NCBI GenBank assembly: GCA_013816485.1
Contig: JACDEI010000006.1
Span: 63,139 to 127,138 of the forward strand
Length of the DNA stretch: 64,000 nt
DNA from: Planctomycetota bacterium
GTDB lineage: Bacteria > Planctomycetota > UBA11346
Direction of reading: 5' to 3'
A program made the translations under genes and the position numbers. Positions 29,725 through 38,446 of this stretch are shown piece after piece (the stretch's first letter is position 1; every line of letters begins with the position of its first letter). The notes below the pieces were generated by a model that made no database searches, was not told the origin of the DNA, and saw only the letters and a program-made list of their open reading frames with translations.

Positions 29725-32236
29725 ACACCGATACCGCCCCCTTCACGGCGAAACCTTCCGCCGGCAGGTCCTGGCCGAGCGCGTCGATGCGCAGCCGGTC
29801 AGCGTAGAAGCTGCTGCGGATCGGCAGGAACGCGCCGCTCGACACCAGCAGGTCGGTGCCGACCTGGCGGTTGAGATGGCCGAGCGCAACCGCGCGGCGT
29901 TCGACGCTGCTGGGATCCTCGCCCAGGTCGATGCCGATGGCGACACGGGCCTGGAGTCCACCGTTCTCGACCGCGGCGAGAAATGCCAGCGCGGCACGCA
30001 CCGCCTGCGCCTGCGGGTGGTCGCCCGCGCCGGCGGCGGGAAAGACGATCAGCACGCCGGTGCCCTGCACCCGTTCCGGCACCCCACCGTGGGTGCGCAC
30101 CGCATCGAACAACAATGGCAGCAGGTGCGACAACACCCGGCCCAGCGCGGCACGATCGATCAGCGGACCGTCGCCCTGATCGAGATCGCAGTACAGCCGC
30201 GCCGCCAATCCGCCGCGCAACGACGGCACCGCCCCTGGACGGTTGAGCTGCGCCGCCAACGAATGGGCGACGAAACCTTCGAATGCCCGTCTGATCGCCG
30301 CCGCATCGCGCAGCTCGCCGATCATGAAGTTGAAGGTGTCGGCGAGGATGCGGAACTCGTCGGCCGAACGCACCTCGACCTTGGTCTCAAGCTCGCCCTG
30401 CGCGACTTTGAGCAGGCCACGCTGCAACGCGATGATCGGTTGACGCATGCGCAGCGCGACCAGCACGCCGGCGGCGAGGAACGCCAGCAACGTGGATGCC
30501 AGCAGTACCACGCTGTGCGTGAGGAAATCCTTTTCCAGGCGGGTGATGTGGTCGGCGGCGAGATCGACGCCGACCAGTCCGGTGGAGCGGCCCTGCGTAT
30601 CGCGGATCGGCGCGTATCCCGACAGCCACGAACCCCATTGGTCCTTCACGAAGTCATCGTCGGCGGTCGCACCTTCGAACCCCTGCATCAGACGCGGCGC
30701 ATCGCTGGCGTCGTAGAGCTGTCCGGGCAGGGCGACGATCTCGTCGGGATCGATCACGCCGTTACGGTTGCGATCAATTTCCTCTGAGGCGTCGACGACA
30801 AAGGACACCAGGTGCGTGGTGTCGCTGTCCGGCCGCTTGGCCATGGTGTAGATGTACGAGATCTCCGGATGGGTCTGCTTGAAACGTTGCAGCGCGATCA
30901 CGATGCGCTGGAACTGCGCATCGCGTGCCGCGGTGGTCCCGGCCTGGACCAGGCGCGCATGCACGTCGCCATCCACCAACTGCGCCGCCGCCGCCGCGGC
31001 ATTGGCCAGTTCCTTGCGGAAGTGCTCCTCCTGGTCGTTGATCGCGCGGTGCGAGATCACCAGTCCGGCCACGATGGTGGCCGCGCTGCTGAACACCCAG
31101 ATCGCCAGGATGAGCTTGATGACGAAACGCACGCGCGGCTTGCGCAGCAGCGCCGCCGGCACCGGGCGCAGACCGTTCAGTGGCATGGCGATGGCGGTGC
31201 TCGGTGGACGGCTGGTGCCGGCCAAGGTCGCGCGGCCGCTGCCGCTGCCGCTGCCATTGGCATTGGTATTGGCATTGCCGCTGCCGTTGCCGTCCGCCAC
31301 CGCCTGCGGCACGTGGGTCATCGCTACGGTGCGCGCGGAATCATCGGTTTTCACCGTGCGTCTGGTCGTGGCCCGGCGATCGGCCCCATCGTTGGGGATT
31401 TCCAGCGGTTCGAGCGCCTGCAACGCCGCCGCCGCGGTGGGGAAACGCTGGTGCGGATCATGCGCCACCAAACGGTCGAACCACACGACGAACCCAGGCG
31501 GCAGCTTGGGCAGGACCTCGGACAACGGCCGCAAAGGTTCTGTGCTGATGCGCTGGGCGATACGCAGCAGGTTGTCGTCCTTCGCCACCGGATGTTTGCC
31601 GGTGGCGAGTTCGTAGAGCGTGACGCCCAGGGCGTAGAGATCGGTGGCCACCGTGGCATCGCCACCCGCCGCGCGTTCCGGCGCGAGGTAGCGGATGGTG
31701 CCGACGATCTCGCCGGTGTTGGTCAGGTCGCCGTCATCGAGTTGCGCCGGGCCGGCACCGGTCGCGAGGCCGAAGTCGGCGAGCTTGTAGACGCCATCCG
31801 CCGCCAGCAGCAGGTTCCCAGGTTTGATGTCGCGGTGCAGGATCCCCGCGCCGTGCGCGGCGGCGAGGCCCGACAACACCTGCCACGCACAGTCCACCAG
31901 CCGGCGCAGCGGCAGCGCACCGTCCTCGCGCAGTACCGCCGACAGGCTGCGACCGCGCACGTACTCCATCACCAAGTAGGGCTCCACCGGATCGGGATGG
32001 TAGTCGTGGACCTGCACCACGTTGGGTGAACAGAGCTGCGCCAGGGCCTTGGCCTCGGCAGCGAAACGCGTGATCTGGTCAGCGAAGTTGAGCTTCGCGG
32101 TGTGGATGATCTTGATCGCCACCTCGCGTTCGAGCGCGGGGTCGAAGGCGCGGTACACCAGCCCCATGCCGCCACGGCCGATCTGTTCGCGGATCAGGTA
32201 TTTGCCAATGTGTTGCGGGAGCGCTGGATCCACCAC
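29723..32236 (-). CDS. Membrane Ser/Thr kinase with periplasmic sensor, HAMP and degenerate cyclase-like domain
   Basis: The 837-residue protein has an N-terminal Hanks kinase (about 11-270) with GRGGMGLVY, VAIKII, HRDIKPGNLL and ADFGLA all intact, so it should be active. A low-complexity linker of Asn/Gly/Ser follows, then a membrane helix near 370-392. A periplasmic sensor of about 170 residues contains an EF-hand-like loop, DRNRNGVIDPDE, and ends with SGYAPIRDTQGRSTGLVGVD. A second helix precedes a HAMP domain (MRQPIIALQRGLLKVAQGEL). The C-terminus has a nucleotide-cyclase fold (YCDLDQGDG, GVPERVQGTGVLIVFPA) in which the second metal aspartate (GDA) is GTG, so cyclase activity is unlikely. 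Confidence 0.85.
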   Translation of the reverse strand: MVDPALPQHIGKYLIREQIGRGGMGLVYRAFDPALEREVAIKIIHTAKLNFADQITRFAAEAKALAQLCSPNVVQVHDYHPDPVEPYLVMEYVRGRSLSAVLREDGALPLRRLVDCAWQVLSGLAAAHGAGILHRDIKPGNLLLAADGVYKLADFGLATGAGPAQLDDGDLTNTGEIVGTIRYLAPERAAGGDATVATDLYALGVTLYELATGKHPVAKDDNLLRIAQRISTEPLRPLSEVLPKLPPGFVVWFDRLVAHDPHQRFPTAAAALQALEPLEIPNDGADRRATTRRTVKTDDSARTVAMTHVPQAVADGNGSGNANTNANGSGSGSGRATLAGTSRPPSTAIAMPLNGLRPVPAALLRKPRVRFVIKLILAIWVFSSAATIVAGLVISHRAINDQEEHFRKELANAAAAAAQLVDGDVHARLVQAGTTAARDAQFQRIVIALQRFKQTHPEISYIYTMAKRPDSDTTHLVSFVVDASEEIDRNRNGVIDPDEIVALPGQLYDASDAPRLMQGFEGATADDDFVKDQWGSWLSGYAPIRDTQGRSTGLVGVDLAADHITRLEKDFLTHSVVLLASTLLAFLAAGVLVALRMRQPIIALQRGLLKVAQGELETKVEVRSADEFRILADTFNFMIGELRDAAAIRRAFEGFVAHSLAAQLNRPGAVPSLRGGLAARLYCDLDQGDGPLIDRAALGRVLSHLLPLLFDAVRTHGGVPERVQGTGVLIVFPAAGAGDHPQAQAVRAALAFLAAVENGGLQARVAIGIDLGEDPSSVERRAVALGHLNRQVGTDLLVSSGAFLPIRSSFYADRLRIDALGQDLPAEGFAVKGAVSV

Positions 32237-32389
32237 GGCGGCGATCCTGCGCTGGGCGCAGTGGGTGCAACCGTGGGAGCAAACCGTGCAGCGAGGTGAG
32301 ACGCCTCGCGCCTCGCTACCACCGGGTATCGATTGACCCGCCGACGGATCCGACGATCACCTGGGCGTTCCGCCCAACCTGGAGCAGTC

Positions 32390-33325
32390 ATGCAACGCAG
32401 CGTTTTCGCCCTCGCCCTGCTCACCGTCACGCTCGCCCTGCACGCCGGCGAGCCGCTGGCCGGCGCCGCCTTCAGCGACGGCAAGAACCGCAGCCTGAGC
32501 GACCTCGGCGACCAGACCGTGGTGGTGATGTACTTCTGCGGCCACTGCCCGCGTGCTGGTGCCTACATGCGGACGCAGGCCAAGGCCATCCACGACGTGA
32601 TCGAGAGCGAGCATGCGCCCGCCCGCCTCGTCTGCCTGACCCCCGACCTGACGGCGACGGAACTCGTCGAGTGGACCAAGGAACGCGGATTGGACGGCGC
32701 ACTGGTTGGCCAGGACACCCACAACGAACATCAGGTCAGCACCAACAACATCTTCCAGAGCGAGATCTACCGCGGCGGAAAACGCATCGGCCGGCTCGAC
32801 TTCGCCCCAGGTGATGTCGCCGCAGTGAAATCGCTGATCAGCGCCAAGGACGCCGGCACGTTCACCTATCCGGTCGACGGCCTGAGCGATCCGCGCGCCA
32901 CCGAGGTGTGGTGGATGGTCGAACGTAACAAGCCGCAAGCGATGGAGACGCTGATGGCCGCGCGCAAGAACAAGGCGCTCAAAGACGATGCCGAGAAAAT
33001 CTACGGCGTGGTCGAGGCCAGCCTGAACAAACGCCAGGACGCGCTGCTCGCTGGCGACGTCAGCATGGCCACCTACGAAGGCCTGGAGACACTGCTCGTG
33101 CAAGCCAAGCCGGTGGTGCTGAAACCCGCGACGGAAAAACTGAAGGAGCTGGGCAAGGACGCGACGATCAAGAACGAACTCAAAGCCCGCGCGATCTACC
33201 AGCAGTGCCAGGAAATGCTCGCCCATCCGAATCCGCAGAAGCAGCAGGCGGGACGTGAAGGACTGGAGACGCTGGCGAAGAAGTACGGCGACACGGTGTA
33301 TGGGAAGAAGGCTGGCGGTGGGTGA
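32390..33325 (+). CDS. Secreted thioredoxin-fold protein
   Basis: The ATG at 32390 has GGAG upstream and gives 311 residues. A signal peptide (SVFALALLTVTLALHAG) is followed by a redoxin domain (about 25-165): LAGAAFSDGKNRSLSDLGDQ, then VVVMYFCGHCPRAGAYMR with a CGHC active site. The arrangement is like peroxiredoxin or thiol-disulfide proteins of the AhpC/TSA type. The C-terminal half is helical, lysine-rich and tetratricopeptide-like (QAMETLMAARKNKALKDD). It lies divergent from the kinase gene. The substrate is unknown. It is probably periplasmic. Confidence 0.75.
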   Translation: MQRSVFALALLTVTLALHAGEPLAGAAFSDGKNRSLSDLGDQTVVVMYFCGHCPRAGAYMRTQAKAIHDVIESEHAPARLVCLTPDLTATELVEWTKERGLDGALVGQDTHNEHQVSTNNIFQSEIYRGGKRIGRLDFAPGDVAAVKSLISAKDAGTFTYPVDGLSDPRATEVWWMVERNKPQAMETLMAARKNKALKDDAEKIYGVVEASLNKRQDALLAGDVSMATYEGLETLLVQAKPVVLKPATEKLKELGKDATIKNELKARAIYQQCQEMLAHPNPQKQQAGREGLETLAKKYGDTVYGKKAGGG

Positions 33326-33332
33326 TCGATCC

Positions 33333-33405
33333 AGGCTTGAGGCTTAAGACTTGAGGGCGACATCGGTAAAACCGGCGTCGCCCTCAAGCCTTAAGGCTCA
33401 AGCCT
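33333..33405. terminator. Bidirectional hairpin between convergent genes
   Basis: The arms 33333-33361 and 33377-33405 (AGGCTTGAGGCTTAAGACTT and its complement) pair at 27 of 29 positions. Inside is a second small stem (CATCGGTAAAACCGG). It fills the gap between the stop codons at 33325 and 33412, so it is probably the terminator for both genes. The arms contain short repeated words (GCTTGAGG, CTTAAG) as in the other elements. Confidence 0.75.
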
Positions 33406-33411
33406 TTCATC

Positions 33412-34398
33412 TCACTCATCCATCGGGTATTTCAGCCCGAACTGTGCCCGCACCTGATCCAGCACACGCATCAACGCCAATGATTCATCGAGCGTGACGA
33501 TCGGACTTTCCTTGAGCCCGGCGCGCAAACAGCGGCCCACTTCCATCGCCTCGTACTCATAGCCGTTGGCTTTGTGCGGTGCGTCGATGGTTTCAGTGCG
33601 ACCACCAGCAGTGAGCGTCGCGCGCGTCGCCTTCCAGAACGGCGACGGGATCTCGATGCGGCCCTCGGTGCCGTCGATGCGTGCGCTTTGGGTGGTTTCC
33701 GTACGCACCGCGCAGGTCAGTGAAGCCAAACCGCCGCCAGGATAGCCCAGGATGAACGCCGCCTGTTCGTCGACGCCGGTTTCACCCAGGTGGGCGAAGC
33801 CGGCGATGCGCGACGGCTGCGGGCCGAACACCATGGAGGTGAACGCGACGGTGTAGATGCCGACATCAAGCAAGCCGCCGCCGGCGAGCGTCGGCGTCAG
33901 CAGACGGCTCTCCGGATCCCACTGACAACGGAAGCCGAAGTCCGCGGTCACCAGCCGCGGTTCACCGATGCGACCAGCGGCCAGCCACTCGCGCACCTTG
34001 GCCATCACCGGCATAAAACGCGTCCACATCGCCTCCATCAGGAAGACGTTCTTCTCCCGCGCGACGGCGACGACCTGCTCCAGCTCCTTGGCATTCACGC
34101 AGAACGGTTTTTCGCACAACACCGCCTTGCCGTGGTTCAGGCACAGGATCGCGTCGTCCTTGTGCATCGGATGCGGCGTCGCGATGTAGATCGCGTCGAC
34201 GTCGGGATCTTTGGCCAAGTCTTCGTAGCTGCCGTGGATGCGCGCCGCGCCAAACTCCCGGGCAAACTCCTTGGCCTTGAATACGCTGCGCGAGCCGACC
34301 GCGGCGAGCTTGGCGTCGGGTACGGCCGTGAGTCCTGTGGCGAAGGCGCGGGCGATGGTGCCGAGGCCAAGGATGCCCCAACGGATCGGTGCGGTCAT
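33412..34398 (-). CDS. Gfo/Idh/MocA family oxidoreductase
   Basis: The ATG at 34398 (preceded by GCAGGAGTCTTCC) gives 328 residues. The Rossmann start is IRWGILGLGTIARAFATGL; then YIATPHPMHKDDAILCLNHG and the conserved lysine in LCEKPFCVNAKELEQV. The C-terminal alpha/beta domain includes GGGLLDVGIYTVAFTS. It is closest to the trans-1,2-dihydrobenzene-diol/1,5-anhydrofructose-like branch of NAD(P)-dependent sugar dehydrogenases. The substrate cannot be named. It lies divergent from the YdcF gene and alone. Confidence 0.85.
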   Translation of the reverse strand: MTAPIRWGILGLGTIARAFATGLTAVPDAKLAAVGSRSVFKAKEFAREFGAARIHGSYEDLAKDPDVDAIYIATPHPMHKDDAILCLNHGKAVLCEKPFCVNAKELEQVVAVAREKNVFLMEAMWTRFMPVMAKVREWLAAGRIGEPRLVTADFGFRCQWDPESRLLTPTLAGGGLLDVGIYTVAFTSMVFGPQPSRIAGFAHLGETGVDEQAAFILGYPGGGLASLTCAVRTETTQSARIDGTEGRIEIPSPFWKATRATLTAGGRTETIDAPHKANGYEYEAMEVGRCLRAGLKESPIVTLDESLALMRVLDQVRAQFGLKYPMDE

Positions 34399-34534
34399 GG
34401 AAGACTCCTGCGGATGAGCAGCAGACGCTAGGCAGCACGGCCCGGACGGGCAATCAGGGAAAAACTCGCAGAAAGCCCGCACACGCTGCCACCCGCTGTA
34501 CCTGGGGCACCGGCGAGCCATCCTGCCGCCATCC

Positions 34535-35434
34535 ATGATCCTGTTCTTCACCTGTTCGCTCTACCTGCTTTACCGCGTGTGCACCCTGTGGCCGACACGG
34601 CATGAGCGCACACGTGCGTGGTGGATCGGTGCCGCCACCGCGGTCGTCGCCGTGATCGGCATCATCGTCGGACTGCTGAGCGATATCGTGGCGCAGAAGG
34701 CGCTCGCGCTGCTGCTGATGCCCGCGGGTCTGGCGTGGTTGCTGTTGATCACCGTGACCGTGGTCGCGTGGCGGACGGCGTCGCGCCTGCTGGCATGGCT
34801 CGCCACGACCGCGCTGCTGCTGTTCACCCTGGCGGGCAATTCCTGGATGGGAGATGCGCTGATCGCCAGCCTGGAACGGCGCATCCCGCCGCTTGATCTG
34901 GAACGCCTGCAACCGTTCGACGCGGTCTGCGTGCTCGGTGGCGGCACCGAGGTCAGCGAGGCCGATGGTCCGGCACTGTCGACCGGTGGCGATCGCATCG
35001 CCGTGGCTGCGCGTCTGTGGCATGCCGGCAAGGCCAAGGTGCTGGTGCTCTCCGGCAGCTCGATCAGTGGGATGGAACGTGAACGCGATCTGGCCGAGGA
35101 ATCCGCCACCATCCTGCGTGGCCTTGGCGTCGACCCCAGGGCGATCGTGCAGGTGCCGCCTGGCGCGGTGAACACCACGCAGGAGATCGCTGCGTATAGC
35201 GTGGCTGTGCGTGAACACGGGTGGACGCGCGTCGGGCTGGTCAGTTCCGCCTGGCACCTGCCGCGTGCGCTTCGTCTCTGCAAGGCCGCCCAGCTTGAGG
35301 TGGTGCCGCTGGGTGCCGACCGCCGTGGTCGCTTCCGCGGCTGGTCGCTCTACTGGCTGATCCCGCAGGAGCACGGTTTCGATCGCGTGCAACGCGCGTG
35401 TTGGGAATACCTGGGGATGATTGTCGGACGGTGA
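34535..35434 (+). CDS. YdcF/ElyC (DUF218) family membrane protein
   Basis: The 299-residue protein has three to four N-terminal hydrophobic helices (about 1-105) and a cytosolic or periplasmic DUF218 domain. This starts FDAVCVLGGGTEVSEADGPA and includes IAVAARLWHAGKAKVLVLSG, RDLAEESATILRGLGVDPRA and VGLVSSAWHLPRALRL, matching the family's GGG and S...H..R motifs. ElyC and SanA members affect envelope integrity and peptidoglycan or polysaccharide assembly, but the reaction is not settled. It ends 18 bases from the convergent RNA-binding protein gene. Confidence 0.8.
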   Translation: MILFFTCSLYLLYRVCTLWPTRHERTRAWWIGAATAVVAVIGIIVGLLSDIVAQKALALLLMPAGLAWLLLITVTVVAWRTASRLLAWLATTALLLFTLAGNSWMGDALIASLERRIPPLDLERLQPFDAVCVLGGGTEVSEADGPALSTGGDRIAVAARLWHAGKAKVLVLSGSSISGMERERDLAEESATILRGLGVDPRAIVQVPPGAVNTTQEIAAYSVAVREHGWTRVGLVSSAWHLPRALRLCKAAQLEVVPLGADRRGRFRGWSLYWLIPQEHGFDRVQRACWEYLGMIVGR

Positions 35435-35451
35435 ACGCCGCTGAGCCGACG

Positions 35452-36018
35452 TCAGCGGTCCGTTCGCGGCCTGGGCTTACGTGCACCGCTGCTGGCACCG
35501 GCACCAACGCCACCGCTGGCTCCGCTGCCACCGCGATATTCCGCCGAGCCGGGACCGGTGCCGATGGGCAGGGCCTCGGGACGTGCGGCATACCCGTTGA
35601 CGCGCAGGGTGCTCATACGCGCCAGGACCGCTGGCAACTTGAAGTCCTGCACGCCAACCATCGTGTGCGTGTTGTTGATCAGGATGCGCCCGAGTGGCAA
35701 CGCATCGACGTTCAGCATGACTTTTTTAAGCTGACCGATGTTGAGCCCGTGGTTGCGTCCGATGTTGAGCTTGAGCCACTGCCAGTCCCACCCGACCAGG
35801 CGCGTCGGACCGAGGCGTTCGAGGTGCTCCCGCGCGGTCTTGCCGTGTTCGGTGCGCACGTCGACCATGGCCGAGCCGTCGAGCACCTGCACCAGTCCCA
35901 GGTCATCGAGCGCCACGCCAGACATCCGCGCCAGATCACCTGGGGTCGGTTGACCATCGCGCGGGAGGCGAACTTGGATGCGCACGAAACCGGGCGCTGG
36001 ATCGGGCAACTCATCCAT
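35452..36018 (-). CDS. Stand-alone RNA-binding protein with two DbpA-like domains and a Gly/Arg tail
   Basis: The 188-residue protein has no helicase part. Residues 10-70 (GFVRIQVRLPRDGQPTPGDL, then DDLGLVQVLDGSAMVDVRTE) fit the RNA-binding domain that ends DbpA-type DEAD-box helicases. Residues about 80-148 (WLKLNIGRNHGLNIGQLKKV, ALPLGRILINNTHTMVGVQD) look like a second copy, with IGR..G......L and the V..D..... elements. The tail YRGGSGASGG and KPRPRTDR is Gly/Arg-rich as in RNA chaperones. It may bind structured RNA. The assignment of the second copy is weaker than the first. It is a monocistronic gene converging on ydcF. Confidence 0.65.
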   Translation of the reverse strand: MDELPDPAPGFVRIQVRLPRDGQPTPGDLARMSGVALDDLGLVQVLDGSAMVDVRTEHGKTAREHLERLGPTRLVGWDWQWLKLNIGRNHGLNIGQLKKVMLNVDALPLGRILINNTHTMVGVQDFKLPAVLARMSTLRVNGYAARPEALPIGTGPGSAEYRGGSGASGGVGAGASSGARKPRPRTDR

Positions 36019-36235
36019 GGGCGCGGGAGGCTAGTGCGGACGGTGGTCCTGATAAGGGGCAAAACCCTGGGGCCTGCTGGCCGGGCGGTCTCCGCTGCAC
36101 CATGCAACCCTGTGCGGTCTACGGCGGGACCTTGTGCCCGCCTGCTGAATTTCCTACGTTTGCGACTCTCACACGCCGCCGTCCACGCGCAGATCAACCT
36201 CCACCAAGGCGCACCGTCGCCGTGAACGCACCACG

Positions 36236-38446
36236 ATGACCACGTCTGACAACGGCAAGGATTTCCTGCACCTGTGCCTGTCGAAGCGGTTGCTCGACAA
36301 GCCGCAGGCCAAAGAGATCTGGAGTCAATCGCAACAGACCGGCACGTCGCCCCAGCGCATCCTGGTCGACCGTGGCCTGATGGCGAGCCACACCGTGGCA
36401 GCGTTGGAGAAGGAACTGCTGCGGGCGCAAGAACCGCGCACCATCGGTGGCTTCCAGGTGATCAAGACGCTCGGCCAGGGCGGCATGGCCACGGTCTTCC
36501 TGGCACGGCAGGTGTCGCTCGGGCGCGAGGTCGCGCTCAAGCTGATGTCACCGCAGATCGCCGCCAATCCCGAGGCCACCGAGCGCTTCCTGCGCGAAGC
36601 GCGCGTCGCTGCCACGGTCAACCATCCCAACGTCATCAGCATCATCGATGTCGGTCAGAGCGATGGGCAGCTCTACATGGCGCTTGAACTGGTCACCGGC
36701 GGCGACGCAGCGCAGCTCGCGGCACGGTTCAACGGCAAACTCCCAGAAGCGCGCGCGCTCGAACTGCTGATCGACTGCGCCAAGGGCTTGCAGGCGCTGT
36801 ACGACGCCCGTTTGGTGCACCGCGACCTTAAACCATCGAACATCTTCATCACTGGCGACGGCGTCGCCAAACTCGGCGACCTTGGCTTGGCGCGCAGCGA
36901 AGACGGCGCCGACCGCATGACCATGACCGGTCATCTGGTCGGCACCCCCGCGTTCATGAGTCCGGAACAGGCCGGCGGCGAGGGCACGGTCGACATCCGC
37001 AGCGACATCTATTCGCTCGGTGCCACGTTGTTCGCCCTGGTCGCCGGTCGCCAACCGTTCGTCGGCAACAGCCCGATCGCGGTCGCGGCCAAGGCGCTCA
37101 CCGAGGCCGCGCCGGATCCACGTTCGCTGGTACCAGAACTCTCGCCCATGACCGCGACGCTCATCCTGCGCACGATGGCGAAGAATTCCGCTGAACGTTT
37201 CCAGACGCCACGTGACCTGCGTGAAGCGTTGGAGCAGGCACTGGCGCAGGCACCACACGGCGAGCAGCGCGCGATCACCCGCAGTTCCGCTACCGTCAAG
37301 CCCAACGACCCGCCGACGCCAGTGACCATCGCCGGCAGCGCCGGCACCGTCGGCAACGCTGGCAATGCTGGCATCAGACGGCAACCGTTGCGCACGCGAC
37401 GCGCTCCCAAGGCCTCGTCCTGGCTGGTGATGGCCGGCATGATGCTGGCGATGGTGATCCTGGTGCTGGTGTTGTTCAGCCAGACGCGCAAACCGGAACC
37501 ACTGCCACTGGTCGAGCCGCATTCCACCACGGCCAAACCCGTGCCGCCTGCGGTCGTGACAACCGACACCACTGCGATCGCTGCTAACGTGGCGGTTCCA
37601 GACGGCGTGAAAGCAGCACCGCCGGTCGGCAGCGATCCACCGCGCATGTTGTGGGCAAGCGCCCAGGGCAAGGACGCCTTCGGACATTGGGTCATCATCA
37701 CCGTCAACGGTGCCCAGCAGCGTCTGCGCTGGATGCCACCAGGTACGGCAGTCATCGGCTCGCCTCCTGAAGAACCCGGCCATCGACCCGAGAGCGAACG
37801 ACTCAGCACCGTCTCTTTCAGTTATGGCAGTTGGTTGGCCGAGAGTGAATGCACGCAGGCATTCTGGCAGGCGGTGACCGGAAAAAATCCCTCGCACCAA
37901 CGGGGCGAGCGTCTGCCCGTGAACATGATCACCGTTGCCGAGGCCATCGCCTTCACCCACCAGCTGCGGACCCATCTGGGAGGCGGACGTGCGCGTCTAC
38001 CCTCACGTGCGGAATGGGAACGCGCCTGCCGCGCTGGTAGTTCCACCGCCTACGCCACCGGCAACGATGTGCGTTCGCTCAAAGGCTACGCCAACCTCTT
38101 CGATGAGGACCGCCGGGCGGCGTTCCTGCAAGGGGACCACCTGCCGTTCTGCGATGGCTTCATCGACCTCGCGCCGGTCGCCTCCCTGCGCCCGAACGCC
38201 TGGGGATATTACGACCTGCACGGCAACATCGCCGAGTTCTGTCTGGCCCTGTGGCATTCGCTGCCATCCATCTGCACCGATCCGCTGACCGATGACGAGC
38301 CAGGGGCGCAACAGGGTTTCTTCAAGGGTGGTGCCTTCGACACCGAAGGCGCGGCGGTATGCCGCGCGGCAGCACTGCCGTACATCGGTCGCGCCGGTGC
38401 CAACCCCGACATCGGTTTCCGCTTCCTCATCGAAGGACCACACTAA
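36236..38446 (+). CDS. Membrane Ser/Thr kinase with MshEN-like N-terminus and SUMF-like C-terminal domain
   Basis: The 736-residue protein starts with a helical module (about 8-62: LHLCLSKRLLDKPQAKEIWS, PQRILVDRGLMASHTVAAL). The kinase domain (about 70-330) has GQGGMATVF, VALKLM, HRDLKPSNIF and GDLGLA (DLG in place of DFG), so it is probably active. A membrane helix (about 396-417) and a linker lead to a SUMF/FGE-like fold (about 488-735) with RLPVNMITVAEAIAFTHQLR, ARLPSRAEWERACRAG, GYYDLHGNIAEFC and GFRFL. FGE-type enzymes use a redox cysteine pair; here only GAAVCRAA-like single cysteines remain, so a binding role is more likely. Confidence 0.85.
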   Translation: MTTSDNGKDFLHLCLSKRLLDKPQAKEIWSQSQQTGTSPQRILVDRGLMASHTVAALEKELLRAQEPRTIGGFQVIKTLGQGGMATVFLARQVSLGREVALKLMSPQIAANPEATERFLREARVAATVNHPNVISIIDVGQSDGQLYMALELVTGGDAAQLAARFNGKLPEARALELLIDCAKGLQALYDARLVHRDLKPSNIFITGDGVAKLGDLGLARSEDGADRMTMTGHLVGTPAFMSPEQAGGEGTVDIRSDIYSLGATLFALVAGRQPFVGNSPIAVAAKALTEAAPDPRSLVPELSPMTATLILRTMAKNSAERFQTPRDLREALEQALAQAPHGEQRAITRSSATVKPNDPPTPVTIAGSAGTVGNAGNAGIRRQPLRTRRAPKASSWLVMAGMMLAMVILVLVLFSQTRKPEPLPLVEPHSTTAKPVPPAVVTTDTTAIAANVAVPDGVKAAPPVGSDPPRMLWASAQGKDAFGHWVIITVNGAQQRLRWMPPGTAVIGSPPEEPGHRPESERLSTVSFSYGSWLAESECTQAFWQAVTGKNPSHQRGERLPVNMITVAEAIAFTHQLRTHLGGGRARLPSRAEWERACRAGSSTAYATGNDVRSLKGYANLFDEDRRAAFLQGDHLPFCDGFIDLAPVASLRPNAWGYYDLHGNIAEFCLALWHSLPSICTDPLTDDEPGAQQGFFKGGAFDTEGAAVCRAAALPYIGRAGANPDIGFRFLIEGPH

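Noticed and set aside
29723..30240. Adenylate or guanylate cyclase activity of the C-terminal domain
   Set aside because: The second metal-binding aspartate and neighbouring residues are missing (GTG where GDA is expected), so only the fold is supported.
37700..38440. True formylglycine-generating enzyme activity of the SUMF-like domain
   Set aside because: The paired catalytic cysteines cannot be seen; the domain is behind a membrane helix on a kinase.
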